DNA of 64,000 bases from Dactylorhiza incarnata (lineage: Eukaryota; Streptophyta; Magnoliopsida; Asparagales; Orchidaceae): assembly GCA_033032865.1 (NCBI GenBank), contig JAWHQI010000040.1, positions 13,409,501 to 13,473,500 on the forward strand, given 5' to 3'. The notes under the pieces are model-generated. The model was given only the letters and a program-made list of their open reading frames with translations. It did no database searches and was not told where the DNA came from. How positions within the stretch are numbered: the first letter of the stretch is position 1; each line of letters opens with the position of its first letter. This document shows, piece by piece, positions 11,181-21,589 of the stretch. The translations under genes and the position numbers were made by a program.

Positions 11181-12943
11181 GTTATATGAAAAATGCTAAA
11201 GTTTTATGCAATTTGAGCAATCAAGGCATCTCCAAAAATTACGAAATTTCTGCATAAGACTACTATTAAGACTCTTAATAAATATCAAAAACCAGATTTT
11301 TAAAATTCTAAAAACTTCTCACTGTTTGCCGCGCTAGCACTAGCACCGGCGCTAGCGTGGGTGTTCGAATTTTTTATTTTTTAAAATTTCTAAAAATCTA
11401 TTAAAATATGTCAGTTTATATTTTCTACTTAGTTTTGTATTTTCAACATTTGTTATTTTTGTTTTATTAATATTATGGAAAATCAACTACAAAATTTCAA
11501 AATTCAAAAATATGTTTTTGTTTCTCTGTTTTTTTCTTTTATTAAAAATTTCAAAAAAAAATGTATGATCATTATTGTTAATTTCAAGAATATATGAATT
11601 ATATTATTTAAAATTATTTATAATGTTAAAATTTATTCATTCAAATTACTATGAACATTGTTTTGCTTATCATGCTTGGATATATCAATTTAAGTGCATC
11701 AATTGTATTGAAAAATATGTGTAGAACCAAGCTTAGCATTCCTCTAAGTATGAGTAAATGTTTTGTGATTGATAATGATACCTTTTCACTCACTTATTTT
11801 GGTAATCTACATGTGTGTTTAAATCTAAAAATGCTTGCTTGTGTATTGTAATTGTACAATGAATTAAAACTTGCATAAGTTTATTACCTACACTACATTT
11901 GAATTGCACTTAAGAAATTAAGAAAAGTGGTTGAGTTTAAAAAAATTATGTTGGGTTTGCAAAATAAGTGTATTCGAAGAATGTTGTCTCACAAAAGTGA
12001 ACAAAAAATATAGACAAATACAACTCCACCAAGTACTACTTGGAAAGAGTAGTAAAGTGTCTTGTGCAAACCTTAGTTCTTACACCACTTTTTCAAAAAA
12101 TTATATGTGCATTAAAGTGTGTGAAAGTTAATATACTTGTGTTTTATTATGCATTTTACTACACTTATGTCTTGTATTTTATGATTTAAATCACTTGTTA
12201 ACAATACTCAAAATACACTAATGTGCACATCTTTATCTTTCATAACACTTCTTCTCATGAGTATTGGATTCTAATGCTTTATCTATACTACTCTTTATAT
12301 AAGAAATGCACTAGATAACCTAGCATGATCTATACAATGTTTGGTATCTCTTAAACTTGAAATTAAGTAACATTGTAGTATAATCTCTATTTGATATATT
12401 CATTTCATGCTTGGTAACTTTATGTATAACTTTGAGATTTCAAAAAGGTTAAAACATCTTTACATTTTGAACTTTAACGCATATTTATACTTATGATTTT
12501 CATGCTTACAAAAAAATGTTTCTTATAATCTTCTGTTTGCTTAAAACTCTTACTTATTTATTTTAAATCTCTTAAATACTATGCTTAAACTCTTTATCAT
12601 TACATATATTACAAAAGCTCGATCATGATTTATTATTCTAAAGAATGCCTCCTTACTTCCCTTACCCCACCTTCTTTTGATAATATCAAAAGAGGGAGAT
12701 TAATTGAAGAAATCTAGAGGAGAAATCTAGGAGATTAAGAGGAGACTAATTCAAGTAATTTATCATTTAGGGGGAGTAAAACATAAATTGCATTTATGTA
12801 GGGGGCATTAAGATAGGGGGAGTAGGCACAATTCTCATGCTTATCATATACTACAGTTGCACTATTATCTCGATTATCATATACTATAAACACCATTGTT
12901 GATTTCTTGCAAAGAGGATTTGTTATTATCAAAAGGGGGAGAT
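11181..12943 (+). other. 3' UTR and polypurine tracts of D(ii)
   Basis: No coding sequence. It aligns with the D(i) 3' UTR. The hairpin pair is damaged: only a fragment (CACCAAGTACTACTTGG near 12024) is left. PPTs include AAAAGAGGGAGATT near 12690 and AAAAGGGGGAGAT ending at 12943. A lone GCGCTAGC..GGCGCTAGC cluster lies near 11330. Confidence 0.6.
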
Positions 12944-14110
12944 TGTTGGACATGTGTGTCACATCCCTTTGTTTGAGAATAACAAATCCCATATTGTATT
13001 TGATCTTGCTTGTCGTGTGTTTATAGTGTGCAGGAACTACAGGTGCAATACTCCATAGGTAGAAAGCAGCATGAAACAACATTTCTGAACTAAAGCGCTA
13101 CCGCTACCGCCTGGCGCTAGCTCCAGCTCGTGCCACAATGCCATGCCGCAATGGTTACATAACTGCCTATACACGACCGCTACCGTAGGCGCTAGGAGAT
13201 ACCGCAAGCGTTAGCATTACCACAGGAGCTACTATCTACAACCTGGCGCAATCTCTAGATCGTGAACAATGCCACGCTGCGATGGTTTCATAACCGTCTC
13301 TACACGAACTCTACAACAGGCATTAGGAGCTAGTGCAGGCGCTATCACCAAGATCTATAAATTGAAGCTTTCTATCTCATTTTGGATCATCATCCCAGAG
13401 AGAATTTCAGTGCCAAAATTCCATAGCTTTTACTCTGCCGAAAAGTCTTCTCCAACTCAAAGCTAAAGAAGATTTATGGAGAAGGAATCCATCACGCTCC
13501 ATCCGAAGAATGATTGCTTCAACCTCGCTTATGCTACAGCGGCCCTTCATCGTCAACTCTAGAAAATCTCACAGAGGGAGTTTTATTTGTATTGTTTCAT
13601 TATTGTGAATCTTTATAGGTAAATTGCATTATGTTGGCGACTAGGTCCTTGCGCGGCTTAGGGGGAATTAGCCACGTGTGTTGGCGACTAGGTCTAGGTG
13701 ATTAGATCTAGGGGGTGCATAAGGCCATATCCGGGGAAGGATTGGATAGAGCGGCTTGAGGCCATATCCGGTGAAGGATAAGTTAAATCCAACCGGTTTG
13801 TGGGGATATGAGTCGGTATAGAAAAGGAAAAGTTATTTACATTTGTACGCCTCTGATTTCTAGCGATATTGAAATAAAATTTATGTAAACACTTTTTTAT
13901 ATAATACAATCATGTCTCTATTTGTGTTTACTTGATTTCTTTCATTTGGCTAAAATTCTAAAATTGCAAATAACATTATTTTCTTCTTTTACTTAAATTG
14001 TTATTTTGCACTCTTTAACCTTAAAATAATTTAGTAAATTTCTTAATATTATAAAAAGAATTTTATTCCCATATTCACCCCCCCCTCTAAGGGCGCCTAT
14101 CGATCCAACA
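12944..14110 (+). repeat. 3' LTR of D(ii) (LTR D2)
   Basis: TGTTGGACATG ... GATCCAACA, 1167 bp, with an intact CA end. Motif cluster at 13093-13345 and TATAAATT at 13356-13363. A GGCGACTAGGTC repeat lies near 13634 and 13682, and a GTGGGGA-loop hairpin near 13795-13820. Confidence 0.85.
13093..13363 (+). promoter_or_regulatory. U3 motif cluster and TATA box of LTR D2
   Basis: Decayed CTACCGCCTGGCGCTAG-type repeats (near 13100, 13180, 13225 and 13320) precede TATAAATT at 13356. The theme is related to D1 but the core has drifted. Confidence 0.5.
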
Positions 14111-15868
14111 TTTACTCCCTAAGGAGTTTGTTATATTATCTGATCACGAAGCATTAAGATTTAATAATTCACAAAATAAGGTTAGTCCCAGGCATACTAA
14201 ATGGGTCTCCTATGTCCAGGAGTACACCTTTATTATAAAACACCTTAAGAGAACGCTAAATCGTGCGACAGACGCCCTTAGTCGAGTCTCTTTATTATTT
14301 TCTACGCTTGAGGTAATATTGATTGGGTTTGATAGAATTATGGATGAGTACGTTAATTGTCCGGACTTCAAGGAAATATATTTATTCGCTCAAAGTGACT
14401 CCCCCACGACCATTTCAGCCTATTATATTAGGGACGGTTATTATTTAAGCATTGAAAGTTATGCATCCCTAGTTCCTCTTTACGTCATTTCATTTTTTGG
14501 GAATTATATAGTGGCGGATTAGGTGGCCATTTTGGTCGTGATAAAACAATCGCGTTAGTAGAGTATAAATTTTATTGGACAGGCCTTAAATCAATGGTAA
14601 ATAAAATTGTGGGTAGTTGCGGTGCGTGTCAATTAGCTAAGGGAAATAAAACAAATTCAGGAGTTTATACCCCTCTTCCAATTCCTTCCATACTCTGGGA
14701 AGATGTTAGTATGGATTTAATTCTAGGCCTACCCATAACATTTAGACGTCATGATTCCATTTTGGTGGTAGTAGATCAGTTCTCAAAAATGGCTTATTTT
14801 ATTGCAGGTAATAAAACCAACGATGCGTCACACGTTGCGAAAATATATTGTAAGGAGGTCGTTGGCATCGGGGCGTCCCCAAGACAATAGTGACTGATAG
14901 AGATGTAAAATTTACTAGTTATTTTGGAAGGCCCTTTGGAAGCTTATGGGCACCAAACTTTTGTTTTCTTCGGCCTACCATCCGCAAACGGATGGGCAAA
15001 CAGAGGTGGTAAACAGAAGTTTAGGTATTTTACTGTGTTGTCTTGTGGGTGACCATAAGGGTACTTGGGATTTACTTCTTCCTCATGCTCAGATAGCATA
15101 TAACAATTCTAAAAATAGATCAACGGGTTTATCGCTGAATGAAATTGTGCACGGTTATAAGGCACTAGTGCCACTTGACTTGATTCGGTTACCTCCATCA
15201 TATAAGTCAAGTCAATTCTCACAGGACTTTGCCTCTCATTTTCACAATTTACATAAGCACATTAATGACGCGCTAACCACACAATATGCATCTTATCAAT
15301 CTCATGCTAACTTACATAAGAGAGCGTCTCACTTGAAGGTTGGCGATTTAGTTTTGGTGCGTCTCATCCCTGAACGGATGCCTTCGGGCACCATAAAAAA
15401 GTTGGCGAATCTGCGAGTTGGTCCGTTTCGAAATTTAAAAAAATTAGGAGAAAACGCATATCTTTTGGAGTTACCCACTAATTGGGGAATTTCCCCAATT
15501 TTCAATGTTTCAGATTTAACGCCATATATTTCTACACCACTTGATTTATTTGTCTGTCTGTTTGGTTCCACTGAATTTTCTAATGGGTTGGGGGTGAGTG
15601 TATTCCTGGATTGCTCTCCCCATCAGTATCCACTAGAGGTAGGTTGAATGTTGATGACAAAAATTTTCCTCCTTTTTTGCCTAATGCTTTTCCAAGGTTC
15701 CCCAGGACCACCTATGTGCTAGGCAGGATCCTCCAATATGTAGTACTCTCCTCTCCAAGTGGTGACATTCACCGCTACTTGATACGATGGCATGATCGTC
15801 TGGTCTCCGATGACTCGTGGCTTCCTGAATCGGAGGTGGCTCTTTTGGATGCTACTCTCCTACGCTAG
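14111..15868 (+). pseudogene. pol: Chromovirus pol 3' part: RNase H end, integrase, chromodomain
   Basis: The 5' end is cut by LTR D2. From 14130 a conceptual frame gives the RNase H end (SDHEALRF, then NRATDALSRV near 14260). Integrase follows: CGACQLAKGNKTN, then a core with SMDLILGLP and VVVDQFSKMAYF (14700-14810), a frameshift near 14890, VTDRDVKF, YHPQTDGQTEVVNRSL (14970-15020) and the C-terminal GPFRNLKKLG ... GISPIFNVSDLTPY. A chromodomain (YLIRWHDR ... DSWLPESEV) ends at 15868, after another frameshift near 15645. The chromodomain places it in the chromoviruses; I cannot fix the lineage. Confidence 0.85.
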
Positions 15869-15902
15869 TACATTCAAGCCAACTCATCGGCGATGAGTAC
15901 TT

Positions 15903-16429
15903 TTGAGCGGGGGAGGATTAATGGAGACGATGGCCCTCAAAATGAATATGATGGTACCGGCACGCTTACAGATGATGGAGTCTCTCCAGCCAAAGACTTC
16001 CGACGCCATTGCCGCGACAGTAATTATGATGAACGCCATCGCCGCTACAACCTCCGCCCGAGGCGCAAGAATATTAATTAATAATTATAATTATTCTATT
16101 ATAATTAGTGATTAATTGTTATCATGTTTTCTTTATTATTATATTAATGTTTCGGACTTTTATTTTATTTTCATGTATTGTTTTAATTTGGGCTGCATAT
16201 AGCCATATGTGTTTGTAAGCCTATAAAAGGCCATGATTGTAGAAGGATTATGAACAATGAAGATTACAATTGAAATTTGAAATTGAAATCCAAAAATTGG
16301 AATTCCCCTCCTCCCTTATTCTCTCCTATTTCCTTCCTCTTTACCACTTAGGATTCGGCGCAAAACAAGAGCAGCCGCCCCCTCCTTATTCTCCTCTCCA
16401 AAACCGCCAACCTCCCTCTCCTCTCGTCG
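15903..16429 (+). repeat. PPT and truncated 3' LTR of the chromovirus
   Basis: GAGCGGGGGAGGA (15906-15918) after the pol end is a plausible PPT. The following AT-rich sequence carries CTATAAAAGG at 16221-16230, a fitting TATA box. It is cut at 16429, where element B's LTR sequence begins. The exact LTR start is not certain. Confidence 0.55.
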
Positions 16430-16602
16430 TGTCAACAATATACACACTACGATATTGCTGAAGTGTCTAACAACATCATTGAGAAGACTCATGAGGAATC
16501 CAAGAATACAACAAAGTATAGATCATATGTCCAGTACTTCTCCAATATCACTAAGTCTAAAGTCGTTGAGAAGAACTGGACATATTGTCGAATAAAAACT
16601 CA

Positions 16603-17400
16603 TACATCGTAGAGATTATCCTCAGAGTTAAGCAGGAGGTTCATATCAGTTATCGTCGAGATAACATGAACAATTTGACGATATCGTTGTGATATCAAAG
16701 TACACACGATGATATCGTTGTAAGAACAAGAAGAATCGAACAAATTCCAGTATTGTCGTGTCAATCAGAATCACACCGCGACATCGCTGTAAAATCAAAG
16801 TACTCGACAATGTCGACGACATTGTCATGAAGAAGCCTAATCATCGAGATGGCTAAGGGAGATCTCGTGAAGACATCTTATGGAAGAAGAATTGCTTATC
16901 GTCTAAATGATCAAGACGATATCATCAATATGACAGTATGTTTCAACGATATCATCGATAAGATATTATGGTCTCAATGATATCATTGATAAGGCATTAT
17001 GTTCTCAAGGACATCGTGGATAAGACAGAATGGTTTCAACGACATCGTCGAGAAGACCGCAAGTTGACAACATGATTACAACGACATCTTTAAGATGACT
17101 TTATGTCATCGTAAGTGCAAGTGCAACTGTGATATCTTGTATCATCGAGATATAATTCTCTAAAGAAGATTGAAGAAGACTTGAAGATTTGTCCAACTCC
17201 AAGATGGATCGGCGCAACGACAAGTTCGGTCATTGAGACATAGCAAATGTCATCGAGACAGATCAAGACATTTTAAATCGCGTTGTCTGCATTTAATGAC
17301 ACCACCCGATGGTCCAATCATGCGTTCCATTATGGAATGGGTCTCTGACACTTATTGAACATCATAGGAGACCATTAATCGTCTCCTTAGTGATATAAAA
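16603..17400 (+). promoter_or_regulatory. U3 motif field and TATA box of B
   Basis: Many variants of ATCGTCGAGAT, GATATCGT and GACATCGT (for example near 16645, 16675, 16810, 16915, 16955 and 17040) spread to about 17270, followed by TATAAAA at 17394-17400. The same motifs recur at 28258-28372 before ORF3 of B. Confidence 0.6.
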
Positions 17401-17534
17401 GGTATAAGTGCCTGCCCTAATTAGCAGAAGCAAGGAACACAGAAAGCACGCAAGATTCAATGGAACAGTAAGCGGCTGCGAAAAGAAGGAACAAGAACCA
17501 GAGAACAAAACTTCATCATCAAGCATTCTCCAAG

Positions 17535-17803
17535 TTTCAATCCAGCAACATCGACTGATAAGCATTGTTCCAGATTGAAGAAAGGATTGAAGAATAATCT
17601 GTGCAGTCCAAGAAAAGATTAGATGCATTCTCTTCAAGTCCAAGAAGCCAATCTTCATCTGGCTCATGTTTCAGTCTAGCAACATTGGCTGATAAGTACC
17701 GTTCCAGATCGAAGAAGGGATTGAAGAAGAATCGGTATTGTTCAAGATAACATCAAAAGCATTCTCTTCAAGTCCAAGAAGCCAATCATCATCTGGCTAG
17801 AGA
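17535..17803 (+). repeat. 134-bp tandem duplication in B 5' LTR
   Basis: The unit starting TTTCAATCCAGCAACATC at 17535 is repeated at 17669 (TTTCAGTCTAGCAACATT). Both contain GGATTGAAGAA and end with CCAAGAAGCCAATC...CATCTGGCT. Confidence 0.7.
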
Positions 17804-17823
17804 AGTTTATCTCAAATCCTTTT

Positions 17824-19146
17824 TGAAAGTGCACAAATAACCTCACTAGAATTCTCTAGAGGGGTGGGGGGGGGGGGGTGAATAGAGATTAAAAATATTT
17901 TGAGCAAAGTTAATATATATATGTGTATGATCACAGATTAGAGCTTCCCACACACCAACAAGAATTAAACAAATAAAGAGAGTAAAAGCAAGTAAAGAAA
18001 TCACAGCACAACACAAGAAAATATAGTGGTTCCCCAAACTTTGGGTAGTCCACTCTTCTACCCCCTTGGTAGGAATTCACCCTGAGTCTTTTGACAAGGA
18101 GACTCTTAGAACCACCCTGAGTCTTTTGACAAGGAGACTCTTAGAACCAACTGAGTCTTTTGACAAGGAGACTCTTAGAACCAGTACACTGAATTTTTTG
18201 GAGAGAGATTCTAAAAACTCTTTTACAATGTTTAAGAAAGAAAGAAAGAAATAAGAACAATATTGAATCTTCTTCCTAGCAAGAAGATTGGAAGCACAAG
18301 AGGTAGTGAATGAAATCTCTCTTCTATAGTGAGAAGGAGATTGTAAAAACTTTTCTCTCTTTTGTGAGAGCTTTCAAAGCTTGCAGTAGAATGGCTTCTG
18401 AAGAAGAAGGAGAAGATGAAGGCTTTTTCTCTGCAGCACACTATCTCTTTTCTTAGCTTTTCTCTCTATTCTCTTGGGAGCTTTTCCTCTATTTCAAATG
18501 TATGTGGTGGATCACTCAACTAACTTTTTCTGCCGACCTCCTCTTTATTTATAGCTCTGTTAATTCAAAATAATACTATAGGAGGATAATCAATTCGCAG
18601 TCAGAGAAATAGAAAGATGAAAATGTTTCCATAATATTTATTTCTGTAGAAGGAAAGAACCAATTCTGATTTCAAATAATGTCCAAATAAGTTTAATCAA
18701 ATTAGCCAAGAATCAGATATAAGGAAAGAATGATTCAGAACGGCTATACAATATTGACATTTATTCTATACAAATCAGATCTACTGAAAGAAGGAAAGAG
18801 ATCTGGCGCATATTTAAATCTGTCACATAAATCGACGTGCGTCGATTACCATTCGACGTAAGCGTCGAATTCATCCTGGCTGGACGTCGAGAGGAGAATA
18901 AGGAAGGTCCATCGACTAAGGTGCGTCGACTTCTCCATATGCGTCGACTATAAATCAGAGTAGCGTCGACAACACATACGTCGAAATCTTCCTAACATTA
19001 CTTCGACTTAATCTGAATGGAACGTCGACTACAGTTCGACGTTGCGTCGAATACTATTGGACGCATATTTACTAGTCTTATTCTTCATTGTTAAAACTCT
19101 TTCTTTAACTCATTTCTAGGGGTTAAGAGAAATCATTTTCCCAACA
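17824..19146 (-). repeat. 3' LTR of C
   Basis: 1323 bp. The minus-strand PPT is AATAGGGGGAGAT at 19147-19159. Minus TATAAATA lies at 18546-18553, with a TCGA-rich motif cluster at 18831-19065. A three-fold 34-35 bp repeat (18082-18184) contains the self-complementary GAGTCT/AGACTC arms. Confidence 0.9.
18082..18184 (-). repeat. Triple hairpin repeat in C LTR
   Basis: Three 34-35 bp units starting at 18082, 18117 and 18151. On the minus strand each has GAGTCT, loop CCTTGTCAAA and AGACTC. The other LTR has the same at about 24277-24375. They precede, in transcript order, the GGGGAACCACTATA box (minus strand near 18025-18040). Confidence 0.65.
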
Positions 19147-19372
19147 ATCTCCCCCTATTTGTTTGAATCCTATTTAGAGAGAAGTTGTACTAGCATAAAA
19201 TCAATCCAGTACATCAGTTGTATAGAAAAGAAATATGTCACTTAATCAAAAAGTGAAATTTAGAAGAAGAGATCATGTAAACAAATTTTCCAGAATCATA
19301 TAAACAGATTTCATGTTCATACCAATTAGTAATCACCTATAGGGTAATATATATCAGCATTGTTTTCAAATA

Positions 19373-21163
19373 TTACTCAGGAGGGGTAGGAGGGGTCTTT
19401 CTCTTTCTCTTGAATACTACTGTTTTAGGAGAGGAGGGTTTCTCTTTCTCATTTCTAGGAAGTTCACCTAGCTCCCCCTGAGCAGATTGCTCCCCCTGAG
19501 ATGGAACTTCCTTTAATCTTTCTACTTCCTCTATTTCTTTATCATCTCCAGCTCCAGTTGCATCTGGCTGTCCAGCTTCATCAGTATCCAGCTCCCCCTG
19601 ATTTGTAGTTTCTTTATCTTTTTTCCCAACTGCCATATCTTCCATTTCAGTTTTTTCTCTGCTTGCCTCCCCTTGTAATAGTACTACTTGACTTGCAGCC
19701 TCTCTTGCTATATGAAGTACCTCTATAGTTTGTTCATCATTGTGTAGCTCAGGTACTATCTCATTCCCAAGGATTTTGTCAGATTTTGAAGAAGGAGGAG
19801 ACTTGTGAGAGAGAGATTTAGGATTGGAGGGCTGCTCTTCATCTAGATTCTCCCCCTTCTTGACCTTCTTGGCCAGGGAGGTTAAGAAAGACCTTGTCAC
19901 TCTAGAGGAAGAGAGAGAGGTCTTTAGGCCTTGCACAGAGGCACTGACCCCTTCTATTTGGGTGTGCATGTGAAGGATGGAGGAATGAATTTGGGAGCAA
20001 TGCTCATCCAGCATCACATGGAATTTTTCAGCTGATGATTTGATGCACTGAGTGATGAGAGCCTCAGTGGATGCAGATGATTCATGGTGTGAAAGGTGAG
20101 GAGGTGATGGTGGAGGAAGAGGTGATAGAGGAGGAGAGAAGAGAGTTGATTCATGAGGTATGGGTGATAATAGAGGTAGAGAAGATGGGAAATTTGGAGG
20201 AGGAAGAAAAGGAGAAACTGCTGTTTGAGCATGTGTTTGAGAAGAGGTAGGTAGAGTAGGAGTTGTGAGGGTAGTAGAGAGTATTTGAGTGGATGATGGT
20301 GGTAGAGAAGGGTTGTCTCTTTGAGGAGGAGGAGGAGGAGAGTTAGGAGGAGAGGGAGTTCTTTCAGGGATGGAACCAGGCTTGGGGATGTGCCTGGTCC
20401 ATTTGGAGAAGAGGGCAATGGACATCCTCTTTCCAGGAGGGATAGGAATTCCTTTTAACCTACAGAGATCAGGGAAGGAGTGGAAGAGTACTTGGCTCAT
20501 CATTCTCATGTAGGCATTTTCCTTGTGAGAGTATTTGGAAGCTATCATTTTGAGAAGACAGCTGGCCCAGTCCACCTTCTTCTTCAGCACAAGGGCCCCC
20601 ATGATGCTCAGTTGCTGCTTGGGCACTGCATCATGGGCTGATATCTTGCATAGTAGTATCTTCCCTACTATATCTGCCAGCAATCTGTACTCATCAGAAA
20701 AGTCTATCTTTTTCAGATGGATTGGTCTATCTTTTGAGAAATTCATGGTGGTGAGCAAATGCTTGACTTCATCAGGTGTGAGTTCAATGGATTCATCACA
20801 TAATAGGGAAATAATTTAGACTTGTTTAGTCATTCTTTTTAGAGGCTCCTTTTCTTTCCTTATTTCATTTAAACCAAGATGATATTAGGATATACCTGAT
20901 GGTAGATCAAAGGTGGCCCTAATATGTTCTGCTGAGATTGAGACTGGAGTCTCATATAGTGTTCCCTGGATTTCTCCTTGTTCAGATATCTGAACATGAG
21001 TTATTAGCTCTGTGAGCTCTGATTATAGGAGCTTGCACCTAGTGGAGATGAGCTTGTCCAGGCCTGCTTCAGTAAAGAGAGCAATGATGCTCTTGTAATT
21101 TTCTACAGTTGCTTGGAAGGACTCAAGATCAATGTCGAACCCAGAATTTATCTTGGGAGCCAT
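19373..21163 (-). pseudogene. ORF3 accessory protein of C (three nonsense codons, 461-aa open part)
   Basis: Function unknown. One frame runs from ATG 21163 (MAPKINSGFD) to 19373 with TAA stops at 21025, 20887 and 20818; from the ATG at 20758 it is open for 461 residues. The start resembles ORF3 of A (MAPSGKPKIG ... AGL). LLADIVGKILLCK matches B (LLADIVGKTLLCK) and A (LIVDIISKVLLCH). A Pro/Ser-rich middle follows, then a helical segment and an acidic stretch. The C-terminus is basic (FKRKRKTPP), a possible nuclear signal. It lies where SIRE elements carry an env-like ORF, but I see no membrane segment. The YHPKP C-terminal motif of A and B is absent. Confidence 0.7.
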
Positions 21164-21256
21164 TGTAGATCAGTGGGAGAGGGAAAGAGAATTGGCTGGA
21201 CAAAGGAGCAAGAAGGATGAAAGATGCAGAGTCGAGAAGGATTCTAACTGAAGAGA

Positions 21257-21530
21257 CTATTTAAGTCAGGTGAAGCGTCGAAACGGGACTCAATTCGAGG
21301 CTTATTCGGTACTTCAATGGATGTGACCGAAAATATTTAGCATTGCCGCTCATTTTTATGGAGTCGACGTTGCGTCGAGTGGAATTCGACGTAAGCGTCG
21401 ATGCAACCCGCATTGAGATTTTAGGGTTTCGTATCGACGTATGCGTCGATTGTAATCGACGTATGCGTCGATTTCACTTTTTGAGTTGAGTCATCGACGT
21501 TGCGTCGATTAGAAGTCGACGTGACTTTTG
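21257..21530 (-). promoter_or_regulatory. Motif cluster and TATA-like box before ORF3 of C
   Basis: Between gag and ORF3, 13 TCGA cores fall within about 255 bp. Most are paired as the dyad TCGACG-N3/4-CGTCGA, for example TCGACGTTGCGTCGA at 21364-21378. Minus-strand CTTAAATAG (21257-21265) lies about 95 bp before the ORF3 ATG. The same dyads fill the C LTRs upstream of their TATA box. Confidence 0.6.
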
Positions 21531-21589
21531 ATTTTCCTGAAGAATTTTTATTTCTTTTTATCTTTTCCTAGTTCTAAGTCAGTCTTGGA

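Larger units (their letters stand above)
10181..14110 (+). mobile_element. Sirevirus-like copia element D(ii), 3' half
   Basis: It begins abruptly inside RT at 10181, directly after the truncated LTR D1, and continues through RNase H, 3' UTR, PPTs and an LTR ending at 14110. PBS, gag, protease, integrase and the first part of RT are missing. D1 is preceded by its own PPT, so D1 and D(ii) are better read as two 3' halves joined by a deletion or recombination than as one element. No antisense ORF is left; only a short GCGCTAGC cluster remains at about 11330-11365. Confidence 0.7.
16430..17823 (+). repeat. 5' LTR of B, left part (5'-truncated)
   Basis: It starts TGTCAACAATATACAC, which corresponds to 31162 inside the 3' LTR, so 171 bp of the LTR start are gone. 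It holds an ATCGTCGA/GATATCGT motif field and TATAAAA at 17394-17400. It is split at 17824 by element C. Confidence 0.75.

Noticed and set aside
20014..20418. Minus-strand Leu/Pro-rich 134-aa ORF
   Set aside because: Shadow of ORF3 of C in another frame.
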